Source: Tetracentron sinense
Taxonomy: Eukaryota > Streptophyta > Magnoliopsida > Trochodendrales > Trochodendraceae
DNA: 64,000 bases
Direction of reading: 5' to 3'
NCBI GenBank assembly: GCA_015143295.1
Contig: CM026565.1
Coordinates: 11,778,041 to 11,842,040, forward strand
The notes beneath the pieces were generated by a model that saw nothing but the letters and a program-made list of their open reading frames with translations, was not told the origin of the DNA and made no database searches. The position numbers and the translations under genes are program-made. Within the stretch, counting starts at the first letter, position 1, and the number at the start of each line of letters is the position of its first letter. Positions 34,287 to 46,334 of the stretch are shown here, one piece after another.

Positions 34287-35715
34287 TTAAACAAATAAAT
34301 GGGGGTACTTTTCTCGTACTTCGGCTTCTCGCTCCCATGTAGCCTCTTCCTTGGAATGATGCTGCCACTTCACTAGGACTAAAGGGATAGTCTTGGTTCG
34401 CAACACTTGATCTCGACGATCCAGAATCTGAACTGGTTGCTCAACCAACGTAAGATCCTCTCGAATCTCAACAGGATCAAGAGCGATGACGTGAGACGGA
34501 TCCGAAATGTATTTTCTAAGCATAGAGACGTGAAATACATTATGGACCGCTGCCATGTGAGGCGGTAGTGCTACCCTGTAAGCAACCTCACCAACCCTTG
34601 TGACGATCTCAAATGGTCCCACGTACCTAGGACTGAGCTTTCCCTTCTTCCCGAATCGCATGATTCCCCGACTCGGCGAAATCTTCACAAAGACCCGATC
34701 CCCAACTCGGAACTCTAAATCTCTGCGGCGTATATCCGCATAGCTCTTCTGCCTATCCTGAGCACTTTTCAATCGCTCCCGGATAATTTTGACCCTTTCT
34801 GCGGTCCGCTCTATCAACTCAGGACCAAGAATTTTCCTCTCACCAACTTCATCCCAGTATAGCGGTGATCGACAACTCCGACCATACAGAGCTTCAAAAG
34901 GTGCCATCTGGATGCTCGCCTGATAGCTATTGTTGTAGGCAAACTCGACCAACGGCAACTGTTCCTCCCAACTACCCTGAAAATCCAGCATACAAGCTCG
35001 GAGCATATCCTCCACTACTTGATTCACCCTCTCCGTTTGTCCATCGGTCTGAGGATGGAAGGCGGTACTGAATTCTAAACGAGAACCCATAGCATCCTGG
35101 AAAGTTTTCCAAAACCTGGAAGTAAACCGAGGATCTCGATCAGACACGATAGAAACTGGCACACCGTGCAGTCGAACCACCTCCTTAACATATAGGGCTA
35201 CCAACTGATTTGCATTGAAAGTAGTTCGGTACGGAATAAAATGTGCAGACTTAGTCAACCTGTCCACAATCACCCAAATAGCATCGGAGCCCTTCGCCGT
35301 TCGCGGAAAACCCACAATGAAATCCATCGAGATGTTCTCCCATTTCCACTCCGGAATAGGAAGGGACTGCAAAAGACCTGCCGGCCTTTGATGTTCGGCT
35401 TTTACCTGCTGGCAAATCAAACATCTGGCGACGTACTCAGCGACTTCCCTCTTCATGTTTCGCCACCAGTAGTGCTTCTTGAGATTCTGGTACATCTTAG
35501 TACCTCCCGGATGTACCGTGTACTTTGATCGGTGAGCTTCATTCAAAATTTCATCCCTCAAAACTGTGTCGGCGGGGACACACAACCTGCCTTTAAATGT
35601 GATAGCACCATCATCATTTAAAGCGAACTCCTGATTGCCGTTACTCACCGACTTGTCTCGGTAAGCAAGCAACTCAACATCGGAATTCTGTAACTCCTTG
35701 ATCTGGCTCAGGAAT
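34287..35715 (-). CDS. E1 integrase with chromodomain-like tail (461-codon open frame)
   Basis: This is the longest undamaged coding stretch in the window; the open frame covers 34287-35672, and homology extends to about 35715. Order: zinc-binding [11 protein letters not shown] ... [11 protein letters not shown]; catalytic D in MDFIVGFP; second D in [14 protein letters not shown] in [17 protein letters not shown]-terminal SH3-like part (GKLSPRYVGPFEIVTRVG); and a chromodomain-like end (VEQPVQILDRR ... LVKWQHHSKEEATWE). The tail is the Tekay/Del type, thought to guide insertion into chromatin. Upstream RT and RNase H of this element are missing because another element is joined at 35715. It may still fold, but lacks a start of its own. 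Confidence 0.9.
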
Positions 35716-36358
35716 TCTGACGATCTTAGGCAGTTTTCAACCGATCCCGGATGATCTTAACTATATTTTGCGGTTTGCTTGATCAACTCCGGACCAAGTA
35801 CTTTGGATGCTCGCCTGATAACTATTGTTATAGGCAAATTCAACCAAAGGCACGTGCTCTTCCCAACTGCCCTTGAAATCCAACATACAAGCTCGAAGCA
35901 TGTCTTCGATGACTTGGTTCACCCTCTCGGTTTGTCCATCCATTTGTGGATGAAATGCGGTGCTGAAGTCAAGTCGGGAACCCATGGCATCCTGAAAACT
36001 CTTCCAGAACCTGGACGTGAATCTCGGATCCCGATCTGACACAATACTAACTGACACCCCATGTAGCCTAACCACTTCCTTGATGTACAGAGCGGCCAAC
36101 TGGCTAGAATTGAAGGTGGTTCGATAAGGCAAGAAATGCACGGACTTTGTCAAGCGATCCACTACTACCTATATCGCATCTGAGCCCCTTGCCGTCTTTT
36201 GTAAGCCAACTATGAAATCCATGGATATGTTCTCCCATTTCCACTCGGGAATAGGAAGAGACTGCAATAGACCGGCGGGTCGCATGTGTTCTGCTTTCAC
36301 CTGTTGGCACACCAAGCACCGTGCCACATATTCCGCAACATCCCTCTTCATATTCTGT
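35716..36358 (-). pseudogene. E2 integrase, C-terminally truncated
   Basis: A second integrase copy. It keeps the catalytic D in [13 protein letters not shown] and the E in TERVNQVIEDML. Near 35810 about 110 nt are deleted, and the sequence ends without chromodomain tail or 3' LTR. In-frame stops lie at 36169-36171 and 36358-36360, each replacing a tryptophan codon of the relatives. Confidence 0.85.
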
Positions 36359-37902
36359 CACCAAAAGTGACTCTTAAGGTTCTGGTACATCTTTGTACCC
36401 CCAGGATGCACTGTGTACTTCAAACGATGTGCTTCATCCATGATCTCTCGTCGAAGATCTGCATTGGCCGGAACACACAGCCTTCCTTTAAACGTAATAG
36501 CACCTCGACTAGTGAGAGAAAAGTCTTTACTACCCTTGGCAATTTCCTTGTCCCGATAAGCCAATAATTCAGCATCCGTGGCTTGGTATTCTTGGATCAA
36601 ATCTATAATATATGGCCGAACCGTGACATTTGCCAAAACAGGACCGCGAATTGTATCATTCACACTAATGTCCAGATTTGCCAAATCCTCCAATAATCTC
36701 CATTCTTGCACCAACATGTGTGCTAGTAACCCCAGAGCTCTTCTACTCAAGGCGTCTGCTACTACGTTCGCTTTTCCCGGGTGGTATTGGATGGTGCAGT
36801 CATAGTCTTTCAAAAATTCCATCCAACGTCGTTGCCTTAGATTCAGCTCCTTTTGGGAAAAGAGATACTTGAGACTCTTGTGATCCATATACAAATAGAA
36901 CTCCACCCCATAAACATAATGGCACCAAATCTTGAGTGCAAACACGACCGCGGCAAGTTCCAAGTCATGCGTGGGGTAATTCTTTTCATGCTCCTTCAAT
37001 TGCCTTAATGCATAGGCAATGAACTTCTTGTGTCGCATGAGCATGCAACCAAGTCCCACGTGCGAGGCATCATTTTACACCTCATACCCGCCATGTCCAG
37101 ATGGCACTGTAAGGATGGGGGCCGTGGTAAGCCTCTTTTTCAGTTCCATGAAACTGATCTCACACTTATCACTCCATACAAATTTCGCATTCTTCCTTGT
37201 CAAATAAGTGAGCGGTGTCGCAAGGCTGGAGAAACCCTCTACGAATCTCCTGTAGTAGCCTGCCAACCCAAGGAAACTACGTATCTCTGTGACACTTTTG
37301 GGCTTCGCCCAACTCATGACTGCCTCTATCTTCTTCGGATCCACTGATATGCCTTTCGCGGATACAATGTGGCCTAAGAATGCCACCTCTTCCAACCAAA
37401 ACTCACACTTGTTAAGTTTGGCGTATAGCTTGTGCTCTCTCAGCATTCCCAAAGCAAGACGAAGGTCTTGCATGTGATCTTCCAGTGTCTGGGAGTACAC
37501 CAAGATATCGTCGACAAACACGATCATGTATCGATCTAGATATGGCTGGAACACCTGATTCATCAAATCCATAAAGGCTGCCAGGGCGTTCATGAGACCA
37601 AAAGGCATCACCAAGAACTCATAGTGTCCGTATCGAGTCCTGAAAGCAGTTTTGGGCACATCCTCGGCCTTCATCTTCAATTGGTGATAACCCAAGCGAA
37701 GATCGATCTTTGAGAAAAATCTCGCTCCTTTCAACTGATTGAACAAGTCATCAATTCTAGGTAATGGATACCTATTCTTTATAGTGACTTTGTTCAATTG
37801 CCGGTAATCGACACACATTCGCATCGAGCCATCCTTCTTCTTAACAAATAACACCGGGGCACCCCACGGTGAGACACTTGGTTGAATGAAACCAAGGCCT
37901 TA
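36359..37902 (-). pseudogene. E2 reverse transcriptase and RNase H
   Basis: RT motifs [50 protein letters not shown] and the catalytic [11 protein letters not shown] (about 37500) are all readable. RNase H follows ([42 protein letters not shown]). One phase is kept through the whole pol. Stops at 37900-37902 and 37075-37077 disable it. Confidence 0.9.
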
Positions 37903-38507
37903 CAATTCCTCCAACTGAGTCTTCAACTCTTTGAGTTCAATCAGGGCCATTCTATACGGAGCCCGAAAGATGGGAGCTATGCCTGGAGCAAGCTCGATCA
38001 CAAACTCAATCTCCCTGTCTGGAGGCAACCCTGACAACTCCTCTGAAAATACATCCAGGAATTCACTCACGACCGGGATAGTCGAAGAGTCCTTTGCCTC
38101 GGGGTTTGCTAAGCTTAGTGCCGCAAAGTGAGCAATATCTTTATTCCTCATCCCCCGGAAATGAAATGGCTTCCCTTTTACTGGCTTGAAGAGTACCATC
38201 TTCTCAAAGCAAGCCACATGCCCATGATGTGCTGCTAACCAATCCATCCCCAAGATAATGTCAAAGTCCTGGAATCCGAGGACGATGAGGTCGATTGCCA
38301 ACTCATGGCTTCCCACTTGAACCACACTGTTTCTACACACTTTATCCGCCAATACTATCTTGCTGAGAGGAGTCGAAATGGCCAACTCCGGTTTCAACTG
38401 GCTAGGGTCCACAGAAAAGCCTTCTGAAAAAATCGGCGATACGAATGAATGAGTAGACCTTGTGTCGATTAATACTCGAGCCAAACATTCATTGACTAGT
38501 AAGGTTC
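37903..38507 (-). pseudogene. E2 aspartic protease
   Basis: Follows the intron acceptor. GTLLVNECLARVLIDT, then RSTHSFVS: the glycine after the catalytic D-T is replaced by arginine, which would disable the enzyme. IILGMDWLAAHHGHVACFEK follows, then the linker to RT ([12 protein letters not shown]). Confidence 0.87.
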
Positions 38508-38650
38508 CTTAAATTTTAGCTAGCTAAGTCAATCCATGCATCAACAACGTATACATATAGGTATTTATATATAATATGCCATATACGTACACAAAGAATA
38601 ATACATAACAATTCAATTTATGGGTAATTAAATAAATTACAACTGCGTAC
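38508..38650 (-). other. E2 gag-pol intron (143 nt)
   Basis: Minus strand: exon ...GTGCAAG, intron GTACGC...TTAAG, exon GAACC. Joining gives VVQ-G-TLLVNE in one frame, whereas unspliced reading ends three codons later. Very A/T-rich inside. Confidence 0.68.
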
Positions 38651-39923
38651 CTTGCACTACATTGTCAGATGCAAGTGCATCACCCTCTATCAAGGCAAAA
38701 ACTCGCCCCTGATTCGCCTGGCAAGGTGGAGGTGTAGGCCGTGCAGGCTGGAAGGACGCCTGGTATGATCCTGCTGGACGACCTGGGAGCCTAATCCTCT
38801 GTGACTGGCCTGGCAGATGCCTCGTCGGACAATCCCTGATCATGTGACCCTGGCGACCACAATGGAAACATCCACTCGATGCCTTTCGACAATCTCCTAC
38901 CGGGTGCCTTCTGCCACAAGACGTGCAAATCTTATATGTGTAAGTCGGAGGGATCGGAGGTGGAGCATGCCTCGCTACCTGAGGTGCAATGGGCCGTGGG
39001 GCAGGAAGAGCCTGAGGTCGTGGCGCCTGAGGCGCATACTGCCGTGGAGCTAGAGGCGCATAAGCTGTCCTCAGCGGTGGTGCTGGCCACGCATACTGTG
39101 GTGGTGTTGGCCATGCGTACTGATAAGGGCCGGTACGAGCCCACCTCTCTGGAGGTGCTGAACTACTGGCTTGGCCTCTCCCCAATTCCCTCTTCTTGGA
39201 CACGGTCTCTGAATTGGCCTCAACCAACAAGGCTTTATCCACTACTTCGGCGTAAGTGGCGTGCCTGAAGACCGAGACTCTCTCCATAATAATATCTTTG
39301 AGCCCTTGCTCAAACCTTCTTACCTTCATCACCTCGGTAGCGATCATATGAGTCGCAAAGCATGACAGCTCTGAGAACTTGGCCTCATATTGCGCCACCG
39401 ACATCGAACCTTGTTCCAGGTTGATGAATTCTCTCTCTTTCTTTTCCCGAGCTCCAACTGGGAAATACTTCTTGTAGAAGGTGTCCTCGAACTCCTCCCA
39501 AGTCTAGGGTTGACCTTGCATAGTCAACTCTTGAGTCCTCAAGGCGGACAACCACCAATGGTGTGCCTCACCCTCGAGCATGAAAATTGCCCATGCTACT
39601 CTATCCTCCTCTGAAGGCGAGAGGACCTCAAAGATCTTCTCCAACTGGAGGATCCAAGCCTCCGCGGCAAGAGGGTCCACACTCCCATGGAATGGTGGAG
39701 GCCTCAATCTCCTGAATGCCTCAACCCCAGCTGTACGATGTACTGGAGCAGCAAGCGGTGGAGTAGGTGTTGCAGACGATGGAGTAGCCTGCCTAGCCGC
39801 CAGTAAGGCTAAAGTCTCTGCAATAGAGCCGAGAACCTGAGAGAGGTCCGGCTACTCACCCTCATCTCGAGAAGAAGATGAAGCCCTAGTGTGTGGTCCG
39901 CGACCCCGTGTGCCCCTCCTCAT
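38651..39923 (-). pseudogene. gag: E2 gag
   Basis: ATG at 39923 (MRRGTRGRGPHTRASSSSRD), then the gag core (RRLRPPPFHGSVDPLAAEAWI at about 39650-39710; EFINLEQGSMSVAQYEAKFSEL). A glutamine/proline/alanine-rich linker and the zinc knuckle CFHCGRQGHMIRDC (38830-38870), preceded by CTSCGRRHPVGDC, follow. Two in-frame stops at 39852-39854 and 39504-39506 are the only breaks. Continues into pol through the intron. Confidence 0.88.
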
Positions 39924-40249
39924 GGCTACTGTCCTGAGATCAATAACACCACATGAGTCTAACTTGGAACCAAAATTCATCATACTTTCATTTCACACTA
40001 ATTCAAGTAGTACTATTGATATAGTATTAGTATATATTGCATCATACCCATCGGTGTAGACATAAGAGACTTAGTGTTCTAGCGTTTCTAGACAAGCACT
40101 TGGTTGGGACAACCATTTTGGACTAAGACTAAAATTTAGTCTCACACTTGGAATCATGACTCTCTTCCAACTTCCTTCCTAACTTGCTTCCTAACATATG
40201 TTCTCTTCAAGCCGTGGTACCAGATTCTAAGTGACCCTAGAGACCTAAA
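39924..40249 (-). other. E2 leader, non-coding
   Basis: About 330 bp between the primer site and gag. No coding content seen; T-rich on the minus strand. Confidence 0.6.
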
Positions 40250-40268
40250 GCCTAGGCTCTGATACCAC
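40250..40268 (-). other. Primer binding site of E2
   Basis: Minus-strand TGGTATCAGAGCCTAGGC next to the LTR at 40273; initiator tRNA-Met type. Confidence 0.88.
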
Positions 40269-40272
40269 TTCT

Positions 40273-41770
40273 TGTCGCGACCCGAAACCCACCCTAGGAG
40301 TTAGAGTGAATCTTGGACGACTAATCATGACTACATGACTTGCATGATAAACCATCCTGCAAAAACCCACAAGGCATATACAATAGAGGACATGATTAGC
40401 GGAAACATCACTAACATGGTACAGCAGAAGACTAACAACCTCTATGTATATATAAATATATGATTTAAGTTTAATACAAAAAGGAATCGCCAAAAGAAAG
40501 TGCGGACATGCCCGCCAAAATACATGGATATCTCTCTCTCAACTCACCCACAACTATGCACTCAGAATCTCCTACCACCTAATAGTAACCCTTGGCCAGA
40601 GGTTCCTCCAAAGGTTCTTCGACGTACTCCTCCACCCAAGGGCTCGGAGCACAGACATCAAATGGAGTGGTATCTCCCTCAGTACCTGCCAACATAAGAA
40701 GTACGGCTGAGCATGGAATTCTCAACGGGTACCAAGTACTAACCAACAATCATAGCAACACCATAGTAGTATAGGAAGCAGTTCACTTATATGAAGCAGG
40801 AACAATTAACATCATGACAAGGAAATAAAGCAATTTATAATCATGCTTACATTTCATAAAAATCGATAAAACCCTTGAAAACATCGTGCACTTGACTTAA
40901 CTGAAATTACCCTTTTCGTGATTTAAAACTTGTCTATCGTGTCATGCATGTCATGCCATGCGTGCCATGCTTGTATCATGCTTGCTTGCTCGAAAAATAA
41001 ACTACTTGTGAGGGAAGGGAGACCCTTCTTCCTAAATGCCCATGTCATGTCATGCTTGCTTGGAAAGTAAACTACTTGTGAGGGAAGGGAGACCCTTCTT
41101 CCTAAATGCCCATGATAGTCTTGTTCTTGCCAAAAGCGAAGTGAAACATATCATAGGATATGTCCCACCTCTAAGTCTCGTTCTTAAAAATACCGATAAA
41201 ACATGTCATGCATGCCGTACTCGTGGGACCATGTACAATTTAGTATGACAATTGTATAGAGAACATTTCAATTGATCAATAATTAAATCAAACCAATAAG
41301 CATTTAATCTATCAAGAAGTTCACACATACATTTTCTAAAATAAAGCATCATCTTCTTCAATGAGGCATTTCATCAAACACTTGGCTTGCATGCGATCGA
41401 TCGCACACTTATTTGCGATCGATCGCAGGTCCTTGCGATCGATCGCACCTGGATGCGATCTATCGCATATGAACCCGAACCTTTCTGGTCTGATTTCCCC
41501 CTGCATGGGATCGATCGTACACTCTTGCGATCGATCACAGATCCCTACGATCTATTGCACCTGGGGATCCATCTATCGCATATGACCCCGAGAGTTTGGG
41601 ACCCATTTCGCCTGCATGCGATCGATCGCACCCTTCAGATTTTGTTGTTTTTCTCCTATTTTTCCACACTTTGGTAATTTGGCCATAACTTTCAACTCGT
41701 TTGTTCGATTTTGACGATTTAACTTGCGTTGGATTCGTCTTTCGAAGGGGAACATTCTTGACATTTCAAA
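40273..41770 (-). repeat. E2 5' LTR (family F), truncated at its right end
   Basis: Starts (left side) TGTCGCGACCCGAAACCC, the family-B type of LTR end, and contains the mini-ORF (40579-40695), a twice-repeated hairpin unit (40985-41115, GGGAAGGGAGACCCTTCTTCC), GCGATCGATCGC palindromes (41390-41640) and the conserved U3 block (41680-41770). The expected U3 end GGGGTGCTACA is not found; the right border is uncertain. Confidence 0.78.
40579..40695 (-). CDS. Conserved LTR mini-ORF, family F (38 aa)
   Basis: Intact ATG-to-TAG frame of 39 codons: MLAGTEGDTTPFDVC-APS-PWVEEYVEEP, ending KGYY. It shares the C-terminus GYY with family B, and the start MxAGTE with family C. Third-position differences prevail over amino-acid changes in the core. 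Confidence 0.5.
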   Translation of the reverse strand: MLAGTEGDTTPFDVCAPSPWVEEYVEEPLEEPLAKGYY

Positions 41771-41989
41771 ATTTCTAATTTCTACTTTATTTATTGACTA
41801 AATTACCCCTGAAGTCGACTGATCCGTAAATGGGTTTCAGTAACTTGGGTTTTCGATATATTCGACTTAGGAATACTACTTTTTAACACTTAGAGTTGTT
41901 CAAAATTTCTCATTTCATAGAAATGGAAGATTACAAAGGCTTCATGCCTTGGCACAGATCCCAATACATGGAAAAAAGTTATGGGGCTC
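41771..41989. other. Unassigned stretch between the E2 LTR and the element A copy
   Basis: About 220 bp without recognisable coding or repeat content. It might be the eroded end of LTR F or part of the variable gag region of the Sirevirus-like copy. Confidence 0.4.
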
Positions 41990-43969
41990 TACAGGAGGTA
42001 ACTGGGAGAACCATAATGCCCGCCATAATTCTAGGTCTCAATCTTGGAAAAGGAGGAATTGGAGGAAGAGGCAAAATGTCATACCTACCTCAACCGAAAC
42101 GGTTAGAGACCAAAGGGTCAATCAAACTTCTAAAACCGTTTGGGTGAGAAAGGAAGACCTGAAGGGCTTCACTTAGCCCGTGCCTGTCATAGCCTAGGGT
42201 GTGCTATTAGTGATATATCTTGTCCTAGTGCTATGCTATCTGTGTATACTTGTAATCTCTCTTTTTACTAGTGTTTATTTGCTTTGGTATGTTTTTCTGT
42301 TTTCTTTATTTTGAAAAATCCAAAAACATTAAAAAACCATAAAATCCAAAAAGATTTGTTTTCATGTTGCCATTGTTTGACTTGCATGATCTGCATTCCT
42401 TGTGTGATCTTTATTTCTATACTCGTCCAGGGTTGAACATGTGTTGCTGATTGAGGATACATCACCTTCATAGTCTCTTGGTTAGGCTGAAAATTACATC
42501 AGTTTTATCTTGAACAGTTAGAGACTTATTCATGTGTGTATGCTTTACAAATTTCACATGCACTCTGACTGATTCTGTTGAGGTCTATTTTCCAATCTGT
42601 AGGTGTTTGACTTATCCCTTAAGTGTGACCTTGGATGACCAATCTAGAATGACCATATTTTTTAGTCATCCCCATTTTGTGTAACCTCCATGAGCTTAAA
42701 TTGTTACGATAAAAAGGGCTACTTACTAGCTAGTGTGAAAGTCACTATTGAATGCAAACAGTATGAAATGGCTACCTAAGTGGACAGTAGGTATCTATCT
42801 CGGTCACTAGAGTGAAAGCCCCTGCTGCTAATAGGCGGGACTACCTACCTAGATAGTGTGAAAGCCATCATTGCTTGAAAAGATATGATCAGATAAAGAT
42901 CATCAAAAGAAATCTTACATAGTTTGGAGGTATTTGACCAAAAATAAAAGCAAAATAATGAGTCAGATAAAATGGATAAAGGAGCACTAAAATGTAAAAA
43001 ATCATCATATCTGGATCTAACTAGGTTTGAATTCTATGATGTATATCTCTGGGAGTCCCCTTAGTGGTTAATGTCATATCCTTGGAAAGGGAAAGAAACC
43101 TTGATCTAGTATCTTGTCAGACCACCACTACACACAATGCTTCACTTTTGAACTGTTCACTAAATGTGTCTAAGTGAACTGGCTATGCTTTAGCATTCCG
43201 TGAGATTTAGTTATAAGTGTATCCTCAGTCGGACTAACTAATCATGTTCTTCATTGGATTTGTAATTTTAAATTACTACTATTTGGAATGCTTTCGATGC
43301 ATGTTTGTGCGGCACATGATAATTTTTTTTTGTGTTTTTCCTTTTTATTTGTCCTAGGACCTTTCTAACATAAGTGCCCTGTTTTGGTGGTATCCTTGAT
43401 CTTAGGGGGAGAAGATCAAGTTGAGTTGTTGAGGGGGAGTTTGTGATTAACTTGTTAAAGGGTAGTCTATGCTTTATATTTCTATCTTGTTCCCCGCTCT
43501 TTATGTCCCTTCATTGTTTGCATTTAATTGGTTGTACCGTGGTTGCCTTAATATTTCACATTTGCTAAATTTGTATATTTTTCTTTGTGATATTGACATC
43601 ATGATTACCTTTGGCAATTGTGCCAAAAAGGGGGAGAATGTGGGGTATTATTTCCCAAGTTCAGTACATTCCTTGCTTCACCTGTGGTTACTTATTTTCA
43701 TATTCCACACATGCTTCACTGGGTGTTTTGTTTATGAGCATGTGTAGGTGCAGGGCTGTAGCAGATAGACTTTACTTGACAAGAGCTTAAGTGTCTTAAT
43801 TAATTTAAGATGATTTTTCAATTGATGTCATGTAAGAGTGTTGGAGAGTATTGGAGAGTGTTGGAGTCATGTAATGTCCTAATTCACCGTTTTCATGTGT
43901 TTTGGGTGAGTTTGTGTCAAGTCATTTACTTCAGTTTGGTTTTGCCACGGAATTGCCAAAGGGGGAGAT
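41990..43969 (+). mobile_element. Second copy of element A: gag tail and 3' non-coding region
   Basis: Matches 3830-5785 closely. The gag tail (41990-42176) reads RNRKR-type basic residues and VWVRKEDLKGFT, then stop. Purine motifs at 43406-43440, 43625-43640 and the tract CCAAAGGGGGAGAT at 43955 are conserved. The 5' LTR and most of gag are missing (5'-truncated by the neighbouring chimeric element or by deletion). Confidence 0.85.
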
Positions 43970-44142
43970 TGTAAAGTTCATGTTTTTGTATTGGCATATT
44001 CCGGTGTCAAAACAAGTGAGTCTAGGTGTCTAGGTGTGGGTCTTGTGTCATTGCCGTCAATCATCCACAACAAGTGAAGTTGAAGACCGTTGAAGACTCG
44101 GTTTGATCATTTCCTTCATAGGACGGTAAGTGACCTAGATAC
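43970..44142 (+). repeat. Second element A, 3' LTR, first part
   Basis: TGTAAAGTTCATG..., as 5786-5960. Interrupted at GATAC (44138-44142) by element D, continuing at 53937. Confidence 0.88.
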
Positions 44143-44430
44143 TGTCACGCCCCAAAACACCCCCTAGGAGTTAAGGGATACTTTAGGTGTCATACTTCGT
44201 ACCTGCCAAACCCTCCTGTAATTAACAAGAGAATACAGTACAAAAAAAAATGATAATCAGAGCACAGAAGCTAAATATAAATGCGGAAGCGTAACTAAAT
44301 TTTTCCTTTCTTTATAATGATCCAAAATATAGTATTCCAAGTTAACATAAATACAAAACAGGCCTAAGTCTAAGGTGGACAGGCCCACCTATCAAAATAT
44401 CAAAATACATAAGACCCAACACTATCTCGA

Positions 44431-44586
44431 TCAATAGTCACCCCCGTGGGGCCAATGGTCTAAGTCTCTCGCTTCTGCCTGAGGCTCGACTGCTAGATCC
44501 TCATACGGTTCCTCCTCGCCATAGTCCTCCTCTATCTAAGGACCCGGATCACATATGTCAAGAGGAGCTCGTGTACTTGCCGACAT
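44431..44586 (-). pseudogene. Conserved LTR mini-ORF, family D copy 1 (nonsense allele)
   Basis: ATG TCG GCA start, APLDIC-DPG-P, then TAG at the core tryptophan, as in family B copy 2. The rest of the frame (IEEDYGEEEPYEDLAVEP ... WPHGGDY) is open to the TGA, 52 codons in all. Confidence 0.48.
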
Positions 44587-44800
44587 GAAAGTACGGCTGA
44601 GCGTGGAATACTCAGCGAGTACAAACTCCTAACCAACAATGGTAATAACGAACAACATCATATACAAGTAATAGAAGGAGTACAATTCATAATCAATTTC
44701 TAACGACATCATACATAAACGTTTTATTAAGTATAATTGTTATGAAACCAAAACACGTCTATGAATCATAAGAAACCTCTTTGAGTTATCCTTTCAATAT

Positions 44801-45460
44801 TTCTTATGAGCCAGAGGTTAGCACCCGCATATCCCTGGGCTACCAACCTCCTTAACAGTACAATATATTTCTTATGAGCCAGGGGCTAGCACCCGTGTAA
44901 TCCCTGGGCTACCAACCCCCTTGACAGTACAATATATTTCTTATGAGCCAGGGGCTAGCACCAGTATAATCCCTGGGCTACCAACCCCCTTGACATTACA
45001 ATATTTTTTTTATGAGCCAGGGGTTAGCACCCGTATAATCCCTGGGCTACCAACCCCCTTGACAGTACAATACCTTTCTTATGAGCCAGAGGTCAGCACC
45101 CGCAAAATCCTGGGCTACTAACCTCCTTGACAATACCATTTCTTTTCTTATGAGCCAGAGGTTAGCACCCTTAACCGGGGCTACCAACCTCCTTGACAGT
45201 ACAATACATTTCTTATGAGCCAGAGGTCAGCACCCGCAAAATCCTGGGCTACTAACCTCCTTGACAATACCATTTCTTTTCTTATGAGCCAGAGGTTAGC
45301 ACCCTTAACCGGGGCTACCAACCTCCTTGAGTACAATACCTTTCTTATGAGCCAGAGGTCAGCACCCGCAAAATCCTGGGCTACTAACCTCCTTGACAAT
45401 ACCATTTCTTTTCTTATGAGCCAGAGGTTAGCACCCTTAACCGGGGCTACCAACCTCCTT
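44801..45460 (-). repeat. LTR minisatellite of element D, 3' LTR copy
   Basis: Ten units of about 62-70 bp around CTTATGAGCCAGAGG ... CTACCAACCTCCTTGAC. Hairpin arms are the same as in C1. Two sub-types alternate at the right end, indicating expansion of a two-unit block. Confidence 0.9.
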
Positions 45461-46243
45461 GACAATATCCTCCATCTACATATGTGCTCGTGCATAGCAA
45501 TCGTGAAATCATGATGAATTATAGCATTTTAACAATTCCCAACTCACATGAGAATTTAAGAAGCGAAATAAACACATGTATACAACTTGCCAAATGGGGA
45601 ACATTTATGTGACTCATGCTTTCAAATCTTAGTTTATTCATGCATTCTATCAAACATGTGGTATTCAACCTTTTTACCTTTAGTTATTTCATATTTTCTC
45701 ATTCGAACATTTCATCAAACACTTGGGGTGTGTTCATTATGCGTAATATGCCCTTCCACCATTTTTCCATCATTCAATACATCACAACATGGCATCCAAT
45801 CGCCTCCACTCCTCATCCATTCATACATTCCACCCTTTGTTTGTATTATCTTGTTTATGTTTTAGGGATTTGGCATATACCAACACAAGGGAGCGATTGG
45901 TACTCTGACCGAGGGACCGGTCAAAAACTCACTCTCTGGAAAATTTCCCCATACAAATTTTTCGACCAGTCGATAGCCTCCGATCGATCGGTTTTGGACC
46001 GATCGATCGCTCCGTGGACCGAGCGATCGGTGCTCTACTGGTCCCGACTGTTTTGACCATATCTTTTGACTCGTTCGTCCGATTTTGACGATTCAACTTG
46101 CGTTGGATTCGTCCTTCGAAAACGGAAATTTCTGACGTTTCAGAATTTCCGATTTCTCCCTTATTTATTAATTATACTGTGAGAAAGGCCAATTGGTAAC
46201 GAAAATGCTATTCATTAAAGTTGGAAAAGTCCGGGGTGCTACA

Positions 46244-46260
46244 TTCTCCCCCCCTTACAA
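46244..46260 (-). other. Polypurine tract of element D
   Basis: Minus-strand TGTAAGGGGGGGAGAA just before the 3' LTR, followed upstream by the conserved GAAATTT segment. Confidence 0.88.
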
Positions 46261-46334
46261 AAATTTCGTCCCCGAAATTTGGACGATACATACATGTGTA
46301 AAACTATAACAAAATACAAGGGAATGTCAAGGCC

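Larger units (their letters stand above)
44143..46243 (-). repeat. Element D, 3' LTR
   Basis: U3 block at 46050-46140 and a partial palindrome cluster (45890-46035). The segment holding the TATA box and leader start is deleted at about 45887, where sequence jumps from ACAAGGGAGC to GATTGGTACTC. The minisatellite and mini-ORF remain. Confidence 0.9.

Noticed and set aside
37075-37854. Plus-strand frames opposite gag-pol (for example 38879-39268, 48120-48530, 47289-47699)
   Set aside because: They are antisense shadows of clear minus-strand pol and gag domains.
41387-41640. GCGATCGATCGC repeats as a bacterial-type binding site array
   Set aside because: They lie in the U3 of a plant chromovirus LTR next to a conserved U3 block; there is no bacterial gene in the window.
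44921-45514. Open frames on both strands of the minisatellites (44921-45121, 45181-45495, 52106-52656)
   Set aside because: They arise because the repeat unit length is often a multiple of three; the peptides are repeat translations without domain content.
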